NCBI GenBank assembly: GCA_937928385.1
Contig: CALEZD010000124.1
Coordinates: 46,967-110,966 of the forward strand
DNA from: an uncultured Bacteroidota bacterium
GTDB taxonomy: Bacteria > Bacteroidota > Bacteroidia > Chitinophagales > Chitinophagaceae
DNA length: 64,000 nucleotides
Direction: 5' to 3'
The notes under the pieces are model-generated. The model had not been told where the DNA came from. It saw only the letters and a program-made list of their open reading frames with translations, and did no database searches. Positions 35,136-43,170 of this stretch are shown here, piece after piece. The position numbers were made by a program, and so were the translations under genes. Numbering within the stretch: the stretch's first letter is position 1; every line of letters starts with the position of its first letter.

Positions 35136-35642
35136 ATGGCAAGAAAAATCACCATCCCGATTACCGACCACAACACCGTATGCAGTACCAGCTATACCGT
35201 GTCTTACAAAACAGAGGGCGAAACTTTGTGGACAACGCAACCCGCATACATTCCGCCGATAGAGCTGAACAACCTGCTGGATGATACACTGTACAACATC
35301 CGTATCACCAGGCAGTGTTGCGACGGTATCGTAAGCGCACCGCTGGAATTATCCGTCAATACCACGATACTGGAAGCACCCGCCAACTTCGTAGCCACGC
35401 CCGGCGATACTGAGGCAGCGCTGGACTGGGACGAAGTGGCCGGCGCAACATCTTATACATTGGAACGTGCTGATGACGCGGCCTTTACTGTAAATGCTGA
35501 AATAGTATATACAGGCAGCAGTACCGCTATATTGGATACGGAACTCACCAACGGACAAACCTATTATTATCGTATAAAAGCTACTGCACCCTATCATGCA
35601 GACAGCCCTTACGCAACTCTTAACACCACACCAAACCCGTAA
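35136..35642 (+). CDS. Two-domain fibronectin type III protein
   Basis: A 168-residue protein with two Fn3 domains: about 1-85 (SYTVSYKTEGETLWTT, NLLDDTLYNIRITRQCCDG) and about 85-168 (PANFVATPGDTEAALDWDEVAG, NGQTYYYRIKATAPYH). Fn3 modules are common on phage tail fibres and surface proteins, where they act as spacers or carbohydrate binders. The gene starts 4 bp after the previous stop and ends 4 bp before the next start, so the genes form a tight operon. Confidence 0.75.
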   Translation: MARKITIPITDHNTVCSTSYTVSYKTEGETLWTTQPAYIPPIELNNLLDDTLYNIRITRQCCDGIVSAPLELSVNTTILEAPANFVATPGDTEAALDWDEVAGATSYTLERADDAAFTVNAEIVYTGSSTAILDTELTNGQTYYYRIKATAPYHADSPYATLNTTPNP

Positions 35643-35646
35643 CATC

Positions 35647-36516
35647 ATGGCAGACCTGACTATTACCATACCGGCACCCACCCTTACTGCCGGGCAGTAT
35701 TTCAAAGAGCGGCACAGGCAATTACCTTCAGGTGCCTGGGGCAGTTATACCAACCGTACCAATGCAGCATTTACCATTACGGGTTTACCCCCCGGCGATT
35801 ATGAATTTGAATTCATATTGGTGAATGCCGATGGTACGCATTGCCCGCCTGTGTACCGCACTTACACATTAATCAGCGATTATGAGTGTATCACATTTGC
35901 ATCCGAAATGAAGAAGGTAGGTAGCCTGTACCATATAGAAATTACCTACACGCTGCCGCCGGGCCATACAGACCCCGCATGTGGTTGGGAGGTGGAGTAT
36001 ATACAGAATGGCGTATCAAGCAAATTCACCTACACCAACCTGCCTGCAAGCGGCATCATTAAAATACCCTGCCAGAATATAGGCGCGGTGTTGTACATAC
36101 GCGCCTTGCTCTGCAACGGGCGTAGCAAAGACTGCCACATTAACGATGTGCAGGCTTTTAACGACCCGCCATGTGTAGCTTTTACCAATGTACTGGTTAC
36201 CTTCTCCGAAGTGCTGCTGGGCAATGGTAAGTGCGAGTATTATATGAATATCAGCTTTACACAGTCCAGCCCCGCAACTACTAACATGAAGTTGGTATAT
36301 AACCAATGGCACCGCGGATTGCCGGGTGGAGACAGCTTCAACGGTGTGATACCTATATCCGCAACCACCACTTCCATCAAACGAAAAATCAACCCGCTCT
36401 TTTACGAGCTGGATGAGTGTACCGATTATTACGTGAGCGTTATTGACGTGTGCAACAACGGATGGCCCATCAAAGTGACCTTCTGCCGCACGATGTGTTT
36501 TAACGCAACACCATAA
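35647..36516 (+). CDS. Fn3-like tail-associated protein
   Basis: A 289-residue protein from the ATG at 35647. It has about three beta-sandwich modules: ITIPAPTLTAGQYFKER with YTLISDYEC, then VEYIQNGVSSKFTYT, then SPATTNMKLVYNQWHRG with DECTDYYVSVIDVCNNG, resembling Fn3 domains with extra cysteines. Probably a fibre or decoration protein of the same operon. The frame opens at 35596 inside the previous gene, but the ATG at 35647 gives the 4-bp gap pattern. Confidence 0.6.
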   Translation: MADLTITIPAPTLTAGQYFKERHRQLPSGAWGSYTNRTNAAFTITGLPPGDYEFEFILVNADGTHCPPVYRTYTLISDYECITFASEMKKVGSLYHIEITYTLPPGHTDPACGWEVEYIQNGVSSKFTYTNLPASGIIKIPCQNIGAVLYIRALLCNGRSKDCHINDVQAFNDPPCVAFTNVLVTFSEVLLGNGKCEYYMNISFTQSSPATTNMKLVYNQWHRGLPGGDSFNGVIPISATTTSIKRKINPLFYELDECTDYYVSVIDVCNNGWPIKVTFCRTMCFNATP

Positions 36517-36551
36517 AAATTTTCCTGCCTGCAAGCGGGTCCTGCGCTTAA

Positions 36552-36598
36552 AAGCACCGACAGGTGCAAGGATAAAAAAAGTACACCCTGGTGCTTTA
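36552..36598 (+). other. Two mutually exclusive stems before the 36658 gene
   Basis: A local hairpin GCACC-GACA-GGTGC (36555-36568) competes with an 8-bp pairing AAAGCACC (36552-36559) with GGTGCTTT (36591-36598). Such alternatives can act as attenuators, but no T tract was seen. Confidence 0.4.
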
Positions 36599-36657
36599 CT
36601 TAACATTACTTAACAAAATGGCCCCGCAGGGTAGGGCCGGAATAAAACTTTTTAACC

Positions 36658-37308
36658 ATGGCATTTTGTCCCGCAGACTGCGCCAACATTACCGTCACCG
36701 TCAACGAACCCGGTGGTTGCGACCTGAAAGTGCGCAAAAGAAATATTGACCGTATCGGTTTCTTCCCTTGCAGTGTTGACCTGCCCGTACCTTTTACCTG
36801 TGTAGGCCTCGAAGGGTTGGCAACGGCCAACACGCTTACCTTCAGCAGCCCGCTGGCTAATATCGAAGTGCAGGACCCCAGCTTTGAAGAACTGCAGATA
36901 GCCGACTGCCGCCCCAGCGAACGTGTGGCCACCAGCCGCATCATCACCTTCCAGGACAGGATAGCGATAGAAACCCCGGCGATACTTGACCCGGCTACAC
37001 CCGCCAACCTGTTTTTCGATTACGATTTCTGGAAAGACAAGAAAACCAAACGCGCTATGATGCGCTACATGTTTGTGTTTTGCGATGGCACGGTGGTAGT
37101 ACCCAAAGACGAGAACGGCAAACCTATGGAAGCCAGCCTCGATGTATTCCTGTCTTACGAAAGGCAGGGCAGCGGTGGCAGCTCCTACATACTGGAAATC
37201 AAAAAAGGCCAGTTGGAGTTCAAAGGCGACCCGCTCGATTTCAACAAACCCGAGCTGACCACAGGCGATGCCCTGTTTTACCTCGGCGATTGCAACGGGT
37301 TGATATAA
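36658..37308 (+). CDS. Phage structural protein, possibly the tail tube
   Basis: A 216-residue soluble protein (MAFCPADCANITVTVNEPGGCDLKV start) with several cysteines, a beta-rich core (RVATSRIITFQDRIAIETP) and a C-terminal half with FDYDFWKDKKTKRAMMRYMFVFCDG and SSYILEIKKGQLEFKG. Size, beta content and place next to the portal fit a major tail protein. No family signature is decisive. A capsid role is unlikely for this length. Confidence 0.45.
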   Translation: MAFCPADCANITVTVNEPGGCDLKVRKRNIDRIGFFPCSVDLPVPFTCVGLEGLATANTLTFSSPLANIEVQDPSFEELQIADCRPSERVATSRIITFQDRIAIETPAILDPATPANLFFDYDFWKDKKTKRAMMRYMFVFCDGTVVVPKDENGKPMEASLDVFLSYERQGSGGSSYILEIKKGQLEFKGDPLDFNKPELTTGDALFYLGDCNGLI

Positions 37309-37485
37309 ACTAGTAGCAATTCCAATTGACAGTGACAGTCGGCAGTATTTGAATCAAGGAACTTGCGCGTAGGCGCGATAAGCATAATCAGGAATCTCAT
37401 GAAAAACTGCTGCCGACTGTACTATCAACTTACTACTTACTACTTATTACTAACCACTAACACCTAACTACTAATAACTAAAATC
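37309..37485. other. Non-coding gap with long inverted repeat and CTA-rich run
   Basis: A perfect 11-bp inverted repeat (37335-37345 with 37410-37420) encloses 64 nt that include a GCGCG-TAG-GCGCG-like stem. It is followed by a low-complexity TACTTACTAC-type run (about 37431-37485) up to the portal start. I see no coding sequence in it. Confidence 0.55.
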
Positions 37486-39177
37486 ATGAACATAAAACAA
37501 GTAATAGCTCTGCTGAATAAAGATGTAAAAATGCCTGCCGCCATGACGGAAAACCTGCAACGCTGGCGCGATGTATACTATGGCGTCAGTCTGCACACCA
37601 CGGGCGCATGTCCCCGTTTTCGCGATGCGGCTACCGGGCGAATGATAAAGCCCGCCGGGTACTACGGCGAAGAATACCAATACCTTTTTGATAATTTCCT
37701 GCTGAGCCGGCACCCGCGCGAAGACGATGCCACCCGCAACTGGCGTTACAGCCAGTACCGTCCGCTCACTAAAGCGCCCTTCGGGCAGGTGACTGAAGTA
37801 GTGACGGGTGCCATCTTCCAGGACAGTAACTATACACTGGAGGTAACTGACGAACAGGACCGCGCCTATATATGGGGCAACCGTTTCAGCGGGTATGATA
37901 TTACGGGTTACTTCGCCAGCATTGGTTTCCGCAATATGGTGGAAGACCCCAACGGTGTGTTCCTGCGTATGTCGGCAAAACCTTTTTACGAGCAGGGTGA
38001 TGATAAACTGGAAGTGGACATCTGGTTTGTGAACACAAAGGATATGCTATGGCGTACAAAGTCTGATATCATTTTCAAACGCAGTGGCTATGCCTGGTGG
38101 GTAAATGAACATACTATCTGGCGCTTCGCTTACGATATACAAAGCAAAAAATACTACCTGGCCAAAGAAGACAGTGGTGGCTACTACGCACACATGCTGG
38201 GCAGGCTGCCGTTAACGGTTGCCGGTGGCGAGTGGAACACACAAGGCTACTACGATAGTTACTTCAGCAAGGCGAAGGCTGCCGCTGATGATTTCGTCAG
38301 CAGTTACAGTGCGGCGCAACTGGTGGACAAAGAAGCATCGCACCCATATATAGTAGAGGCCAGTACCGACTGCCCCGACTGCCAGGGCCGCGGCCATGTG
38401 CAGCGCGACTGCGAAAGCTGCCCTACGGGTGTAGAACTGGCGCAATGCCCCGCCTGCGGAGGCAATGGGCAGGTGAGCCGCAACCCCGGCCAGCGCATGA
38501 TCATTCCCCACGAGGAAATGAAGAACGGCACACCCATACAAATCGTGAACCCCGATGTCAACATCAACATACACCACCGCAGCGTATGCCGCCAGGTGAT
38601 GCAACTGGTAATAGAAGCCCTGCACCTGCACAAGACCGATGAAGCGCAGAGCGGCGTAGCCAAAGCTATAGACCAGGAGCGCCTGTACAAGTTCATCAAC
38701 ACCATCAGCAACGATATGTTTGATAAAATAATACACGATACCCTGAGAGACATCATTGCTTACCGCAATGCAGAGCCGGGTGCCAATGCATTCCGCATTA
38801 TCAAGCCTACACAGTTCCGTATAAAGACAGGCGCCGACCTGCTGGCCGAATACAGCGAGGGCACCAAAGCGGGTATGCCGGTATTCATCCGCCGCCGCAT
38901 GGCTATGGACTTTGTAGACAAACAATACAGCGGCGACGAACTGATGAAAAAGAAAGCACAGCTAATAACCGAGCTGGACGAACTGAGCGTACTCAGCACC
39001 GAAGAAATAGCCACCCTGCACGGCACCGCCGCCATTACACAGGCAGACATTACCTACAGCCGCCGCCTGCCCCTGCTGATAGACGAACTGCTGCAACAAA
39101 AAGGCACACACTGGCTGATGAGAGCGAGTGTGGGAGAGGTGAAAAACTTGCTGAAGGAGAGAGTGGAAAGGAACTGA
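37486..39177 (+). CDS. Phage portal-like protein with inserted zinc-finger module
   Basis: A 563-residue protein. The N-terminal part (WRDVYYGVS, YLFDNFLLSRHPRED, YRPLTKAPFGQVTEVVTGAIFQDSNY) and the helical C-terminal part (AQSGVAKAIDQERLYKFINTISNDMFDKI) follow the layout of portal proteins, the dodecameric ring through which DNA enters a capsid. Between them lies a DnaJ-type cysteine module (about residues 296-330): CPDCQGRG, DCESC, CPACGGNGQ. Such zinc modules are not part of ordinary portals, as far as I know. The gene is the last structural gene before the AT-rich cargo pair. Confidence 0.65.
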   Translation: MNIKQVIALLNKDVKMPAAMTENLQRWRDVYYGVSLHTTGACPRFRDAATGRMIKPAGYYGEEYQYLFDNFLLSRHPREDDATRNWRYSQYRPLTKAPFGQVTEVVTGAIFQDSNYTLEVTDEQDRAYIWGNRFSGYDITGYFASIGFRNMVEDPNGVFLRMSAKPFYEQGDDKLEVDIWFVNTKDMLWRTKSDIIFKRSGYAWWVNEHTIWRFAYDIQSKKYYLAKEDSGGYYAHMLGRLPLTVAGGEWNTQGYYDSYFSKAKAAADDFVSSYSAAQLVDKEASHPYIVEASTDCPDCQGRGHVQRDCESCPTGVELAQCPACGGNGQVSRNPGQRMIIPHEEMKNGTPIQIVNPDVNINIHHRSVCRQVMQLVIEALHLHKTDEAQSGVAKAIDQERLYKFINTISNDMFDKIIHDTLRDIIAYRNAEPGANAFRIIKPTQFRIKTGADLLAEYSEGTKAGMPVFIRRRMAMDFVDKQYSGDELMKKKAQLITELDELSVLSTEEIATLHGTAAITQADITYSRRLPLLIDELLQQKGTHWLMRASVGEVKNLLKERVERN

Positions 39178-39220
39178 AAGAAAATTATATCCTTTGTATT
39201 TCCATGACGTTACAGAGCAA

Positions 39221-40012
39221 TTAATAATTTTCATTACATGGGCAATCTTCTATGTAATTATCTCTTAGTGTGTTAAAGTAGTGCTTAATTGCGAGAAGAG
39301 CTTCTTTATAGTTAAAGTTGATGACCTTCTTAAATATATAATCATACTTTGTGTCACCTCCTTTTTTTGCTTTTAGATGGATAATATTATCTCTCATTTC
39401 TTTAAGGTTCATTATGTGTTGGTGTTTAAGTGGATATTTGTTTTTATAGTCGATGTTTTTTATTTGTTTGATAATTGCAGAATATTTAGTGTCAAACGAT
39501 AGATGGCGCTCTATTTGTTCTTTGTTATAAACACTGGTTTTATCCTTTTTAACGTCATGATAGACGTAGTATTCCGGGATTGTATGATTGATAAATGCCT
39601 CTAGTGACGCAAAGAGGTTTATTATAAAGCCATTGCAAATGCCAAAGTATGAGTATAGAACATTTATTTGAGAGTAAATTATGTTGTTAGATGTACTTTC
39701 ATTAGTGAAATTAAATGCTTCTAAAAGCTGTTTTTTTGTTTTGTCAATTTCGATGTAAAACAAATATGCATGATTATACATGATTAGTATCGGATCTGGC
39801 TCGGGAATTATATAGTTGTTTCCATCGATTTTTATATGAAAGCCTTTTATGATAACACTTTGATCTGTAAATAATAATATGTCATACTCTTTTGGTGGCT
39901 GTACCTTCGAGGCTTGCGTGATGTCAAATTCAATACTGGTATTGCGTAGATTTTCAAACTCTTCTTGTGAGGCTTTATACTGTTCTAAGAATTTTTTCTT
40001 GATATGTTTCAT
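39221..40012 (-). CDS. HEPN-motif protein, candidate effector of a cyclase-linked defence pair
   Basis: A 263-residue soluble helical protein. Residues 134-143 (FASLEAFINH) and 204-214 (KEMRDNIIHLK) match HEPN domains, including the catalytic R-x4-H (R207, H212) of HEPN ribonucleases. The gene starts 2 bp after the stop of the cyclase-like gene on the same strand, so the two are co-translated. The region is much richer in A and T than its surroundings. By analogy with two-gene anti-phage systems, this would be the effector that cleaves RNA when its partner signals infection. No signal peptide. Function is inferred. Confidence 0.6.
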   Translation of the reverse strand: MKHIKKKFLEQYKASQEEFENLRNTSIEFDITQASKVQPPKEYDILLFTDQSVIIKGFHIKIDGNNYIIPEPDPILIMYNHAYLFYIEIDKTKKQLLEAFNFTNESTSNNIIYSQINVLYSYFGICNGFIINLFASLEAFINHTIPEYYVYHDVKKDKTSVYNKEQIERHLSFDTKYSAIIKQIKNIDYKNKYPLKHQHIMNLKEMRDNIIHLKAKKGGDTKYDYIFKKVINFNYKEALLAIKHYFNTLRDNYIEDCPCNENY

Positions 40013-40014
40013 AG

Positions 40015-40833
40015 TTATAACCGTTTAAATTTGTCTATCCAATTTTGAATATCATTAGCATAATTGGTATCATGTTTATTTAAAGGAATTGAATCTAGGC
40101 GTATTTGTAAGTGTTCCAAGAAATAGTCCTTCAACCAAACATACTTGATATAAAGGCTTTGATCGCCATAAAAATTTTCTACAATAGTGTCATATAGCTT
40201 GTGAAAGTTGGCATATATTTTATTGCTTTTTAGTACTCTGGTGGCATAGTCTATAAAAATTGCATCGTCAAGAATAGTAGAGTATTTGCCTCGTTCATAA
40301 ATGTATCGTGAGTCAATATTTATATCGTCTTTTGCGTTTATCGTATCTATGAAAGATTGTCTATCATTTGCGATGTGTTTTACGATTATTGGATCAATTA
40401 TTACACGGGGGAATTTTGCTTCTTGCTCTAATTTATATGCTCTAATGTAGCCTACACCGACAATAATATTCTTTATGCTGTTGTAATACACTTTGCCATA
40501 TGAAATTGCTCCTCGCAGCAAGATTTTCTTGTAGAGCAATGAATTTTGAATCCGTCTAATGGCTAGTATTAGGTTCTTAAAGTCTTTTGGTGAGTCAGGA
40601 CAGATTAGTATTATAGAATCACTTATTTGGAATGATTGGATATTAGCTTTTTCTATTTTAAGTTCTTCAAGCACTTCAATAATTCTATCAAAGTATGATT
40701 CCAATATGTCAACACGACTACTATACACTAGATTGCTAAAACCCATAACATCAAGGAATGCTACATATTTATTTTGCAGGTTCTGTTTTAGATTTAATTT
40801 GGGTTGGTCTGTTTTCTTTCTAATATTCGGCAT
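40015..40833 (-). CDS. Class III nucleotidyl-cyclase-like protein, candidate defence sensor
   Basis: A 272-residue protein with the class III cyclase pattern: FLDVMGFSN (Asp28, first metal Asp), SDSIILI (Asp72, second metal Asp), RGAISYGKVYY (107-117) and GVGYIRAYKLEQEAKFPRVIID (126-147). At the places of the usual transition-state Asn and Arg it has Ile and Lys, so substrate and activity may differ from adenylate cyclases. I associate such RG-ISxGK ... AYxLExxAKxPRIIID proteins with an uncharacterised, often defence-linked family. Together with the HEPN gene it forms a tight operon with a 24-bp repeat upstream. Confidence 0.65.
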   Translation of the reverse strand: MPNIRKKTDQPKLNLKQNLQNKYVAFLDVMGFSNLVYSSRVDILESYFDRIIEVLEELKIEKANIQSFQISDSIILICPDSPKDFKNLILAIRRIQNSLLYKKILLRGAISYGKVYYNSIKNIIVGVGYIRAYKLEQEAKFPRVIIDPIIVKHIANDRQSFIDTINAKDDINIDSRYIYERGKYSTILDDAIFIDYATRVLKSNKIYANFHKLYDTIVENFYGDQSLYIKYVWLKDYFLEHLQIRLDSIPLNKHDTNYANDIQNWIDKFKRL

Positions 40834-40871
40834 ACAAGTTTTTCCCTACTAAAATACACCAATCCCCTCAC

Positions 40872-40895
40872 CCCCGCAACCGGGAAAAACACCCT
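40872..40895. repeat. 24-bp repeat copy 1, upstream of the cyclase gene
   Basis: An exact 24-bp copy of the sequence at 41478-41501, with a CCCG-CAAC-CGGG dyad followed by an A run. It lies 39 bp upstream of the cyclase start (minus sense). Confidence 0.85.
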
Positions 40896-40914
40896 GTTTT
40901 AAGAGTTGAGGTAG

Positions 40915-41430
40915 CTACTTAGTTACAAACAACAAGAAATCGTAAGGCCCTTTAGTAGAGGCGGTTACTGTATCACCGTCCACAACATAGTAAGAGGGCC
41001 AACTATAGCAGTATTCATGTGGTGGTCCGTGCCTGGGGCATATCAGGGTATCAGTTTTGTCTTGAATCAATCCGGGGTGTATATAAATAGTACTGTTGAT
41101 ACCCGGGAGTTCTATAGAGTAGTCGTATCGGTTTTCTATCCGTATATCGGGATAATAATGGTTAGCATCTCCCTGGTAGGTTTCTGTTCCGGTGTATGTA
41201 TTTTCTTTGATAAGTGTGTTGAAGCCGTCATCGTATTTGAATGAACGGATAATCATAGTATCCAGGTCACTCGGCTTGAATTGCCAATGAAATGCCAGGT
41301 AGCTTGTTTTTTCCTCGCAGTTGATTATTATCGTATCACAGCCGGTGGATGTGCTGGTTTGGGTTTCTTCCTTTTTACAGCCAGCGTACAGTAATGTAGT
41401 AATGATTAAGCTTAAGAGTAAACGGTTCAT
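40915..41430 (-). CDS. Lipoprotein, unknown
   Basis: A 171-residue lipoprotein (MNRLLLSLIITTLLYAGC, start at 41430 chosen for the signal) with a KKEET linker and a beta-rich body (AFHWQFKPSDLDTMIIRSFKYDDG, YDYSIELPGINSTIYI). It lies directly upstream (minus sense) of the cyclase operon but is divided from it by the repeat. Both genes carry the 24-bp repeat about 40-48 bp before their starts. No family is recognised. Confidence 0.65.
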   Translation of the reverse strand: MNRLLLSLIITTLLYAGCKKEETQTSTSTGCDTIIINCEEKTSYLAFHWQFKPSDLDTMIIRSFKYDDGFNTLIKENTYTGTETYQGDANHYYPDIRIENRYDYSIELPGINSTIYIHPGLIQDKTDTLICPRHGPPHEYCYSWPSYYVVDGDTVTASTKGPYDFLLFVTK

Positions 41431-41477
41431 AAGAGCGGTTTTAATATGCCACATCAAGAATTAAGCCAAATTTCTTT

Positions 41478-41501
41478 CCCCGCAACCGGGAAAAACACCC
41501 T
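41478..41501. repeat. 24-bp repeat copy 2, upstream of the lipoprotein gene
   Basis: An exact copy of the sequence at 40872-40895, 606 bp away. It lies 48 bp upstream of the lipoprotein start (minus sense) and 84 bp upstream of the plus-strand gene at 41585. Confidence 0.85.
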
Positions 41502-41584
41502 ATTTCTGCAACTTGCTCCGGTCATCCATTTGTCAATACTACCCAGGGTTATTAAACCAGCACGATATTTGCTAACTTCAAAAT

Positions 41585-42394
41585 ATGAAACCTGTAGTCC
41601 GCATTATGCTTTTATTGGCTGTTGCAGCTTTGTCCTGCAACAAAAAAGAAGCGCCCCCGGCGAGCCAGCCCAACCCGTATAAATACAATGTCCGTTTAAG
41701 GGAAGCCCTTACAATTACAGATTACGCGCAGCAACGCGTTGCCAGCCGCAAATTCAGTTATAATAAAGACGGCTACTTGTCAAGATACAGGTATGTAGAC
41801 AGTACGATAGGTAACCCTACTGCAGAGGTTAAAACAGAAATTGTATATCTCAGGGGGCTTGATAATATGGTGTTAATGGAATTACAGACTTTCAACTCCG
41901 GGAAAATTCACACAACTGCCAGCCATCATTACAATCCTGATGGTACTTTGATTAAGGTTATCTATTACCGGGAGAATTCACTTAAAAGCACGACTGAGTA
42001 CAAATGGGAGAATGGAAAGCTAATTAATGTCTACCTCAGCGATCGGTATTTTCAGTTTATCTATAGTACTGATGGTAACCTTAGAAAACTAACTCAGTTT
42101 GAAGATGAAGGAAACAATACATACGTACACCTTGATAATGCAGAATTTGATAATCACGTAAATGTATGGACTATGATACCCGGCATGGCAAATCCCTTCG
42201 CAATTGCAAATGCGTACCCTGAGTACTACTCAGCGAATAACATAACAAACGGCAGGATTATTGGTGGTAGAACTGCCACGTACACCTACGAGTATGATGC
42301 AGAAGGTTATGTGACTAAATCCCATAATTTTATATATAATTATGGGCACACTAGCTACAGTATAACTTCATATTTCTACGAAAGCGCTGAATGA
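41585..42394 (+). CDS. YD-repeat-like lipoprotein
   Basis: A 269-residue lipoprotein (MKPVVRIMLLLAVAALSC) with short repeats of Y-x-x-DG (FSYNKDGYLSRYRYVD, HYNPDGTLIKVIYY, YSTDGNLRKLTQF, YEYDAEGYVTKSHNF). The end SITSYFYESAE resembles that of the four tandem proteins at 25326-28430. It is probably an extracytoplasmic beta-repeat protein. Function unknown. Confidence 0.72.
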   Translation: MKPVVRIMLLLAVAALSCNKKEAPPASQPNPYKYNVRLREALTITDYAQQRVASRKFSYNKDGYLSRYRYVDSTIGNPTAEVKTEIVYLRGLDNMVLMELQTFNSGKIHTTASHHYNPDGTLIKVIYYRENSLKSTTEYKWENGKLINVYLSDRYFQFIYSTDGNLRKLTQFEDEGNNTYVHLDNAEFDNHVNVWTMIPGMANPFAIANAYPEYYSANNITNGRIIGGRTATYTYEYDAEGYVTKSHNFIYNYGHTSYSITSYFYESAE

Positions 42395-42403
42395 TGAGGC
42401 ATA

Positions 42404-42643
42404 TCATTTCAACCTGCTGCACTGGTGCAGGCCGTAGGTTTCGTAGCCCAGGTGGCGGGCATCAAAGGTTTGGCGTTTCATGCTGTTGATTTCGCCCTGT
42501 GTCTTGTCGCATATCATACTGTCGCGGTACGATGCCACATACCCGTCGCTGAATATCAGCACGCAGCCCCAGCAGCTTTTTTTGTCTTTGCTGCATGCGG
42601 TTAACAGTATAGTTGCCAGTATTATCAGTAGGGTTATCCTCAT
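42404..42643 (-). CDS. Small Cys-rich lipoprotein (CWxC type)
   Basis: A 79-residue lipoprotein from the ATG at 42643 (MRITLLIILATILLTAC). After the lipid Cys comes CWGC, then MICDKTQGEINSMKR and a late QC. The start overlaps the previous stop by 4 bp (ATGA), so the two are translationally coupled. It is the third of three tandem paralogs. Function unknown. Confidence 0.7.
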   Translation of the reverse strand: MRITLLIILATILLTACSKDKKSCWGCVLIFSDGYVASYRDSMICDKTQGEINSMKRQTFDARHLGYETYGLHQCSRLK

Positions 42644-42867
42644 CGCTTTACACAATTGCTGAAGCTGGTGGTGTACACCACGGTACCCGTGTTGTCCTTA
42701 GTCTCCAGCGGGTTGTTCTCCATATCCCTTATCTCCTTTTTGCTGCGGTCGCAAAAGGTTTCTTTAAACACCACCCCGTCGGCGTTTACATCACATTCCC
42801 AGCAGTTCCCCTTTTTGCAGGAAACAGCGCCTATGCAGAGTAGTATCAGTAATATGGTAGTACGCAT
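42640..42867 (-). CDS. Small Cys-rich lipoprotein (CWxC type)
   Basis: A 75-residue lipoprotein (MRTTILLILLCIGAVSC) with CWEC, FCDRSKKEIRDME and NCVKR. The CDxSKKEI segment closely matches CDKTQGEI in the next gene, showing recent duplication. Function unknown. Confidence 0.7.
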   Translation of the reverse strand: MRTTILLILLCIGAVSCKKGNCWECDVNADGVVFKETFCDRSKKEIRDMENNPLETKDNTGTVVYTTSFSNCVKR

Positions 42868-42906
42868 AGCTTAAAGTTACTCATTTTCCTGTTTTCAAAG
42901 ACAGGA

Positions 42907-43146
42907 TTATTGTTGTCGGCAGTTGGTTATTTTCCACTTGGTATAGCCCTCGACACTTGTGCCAAATTCTTTGCCCTGCCTCAGCTTAATATCTGTTTGG
43001 GTAAAATGGCAGAGCACCGTATCCCCCGTACTGTCGGGCAGGCTGCCTGTATACGTATATCTGCATTGCCAGCAGTGCTGCTCTTCTTTTTTGCAGCTTA
43101 TGGCTATCAGGCATGTCAGTGTTATTATGGGTAGTATTAGTTTCAT
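42907..43146 (-). CDS. Small Cys-rich lipoprotein (CWxC type)
   Basis: A 79-residue lipoprotein (MKLILPIITLTCLIAISC) with CWQC, LCHFTQTDIKLRQGKEF and a late NC. It is the first of the three tandem copies, 24 bp downstream (minus sense) of the NYN-domain gene, so the four genes may be one operon. Function unknown. Confidence 0.68.
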   Translation of the reverse strand: MKLILPIITLTCLIAISCKKEEQHCWQCRYTYTGSLPDSTGDTVLCHFTQTDIKLRQGKEFGTSVEGYTKWKITNCRQQ

Positions 43147-43170
43147 CGGTGTAAAAATAGCAAGCTTTGC

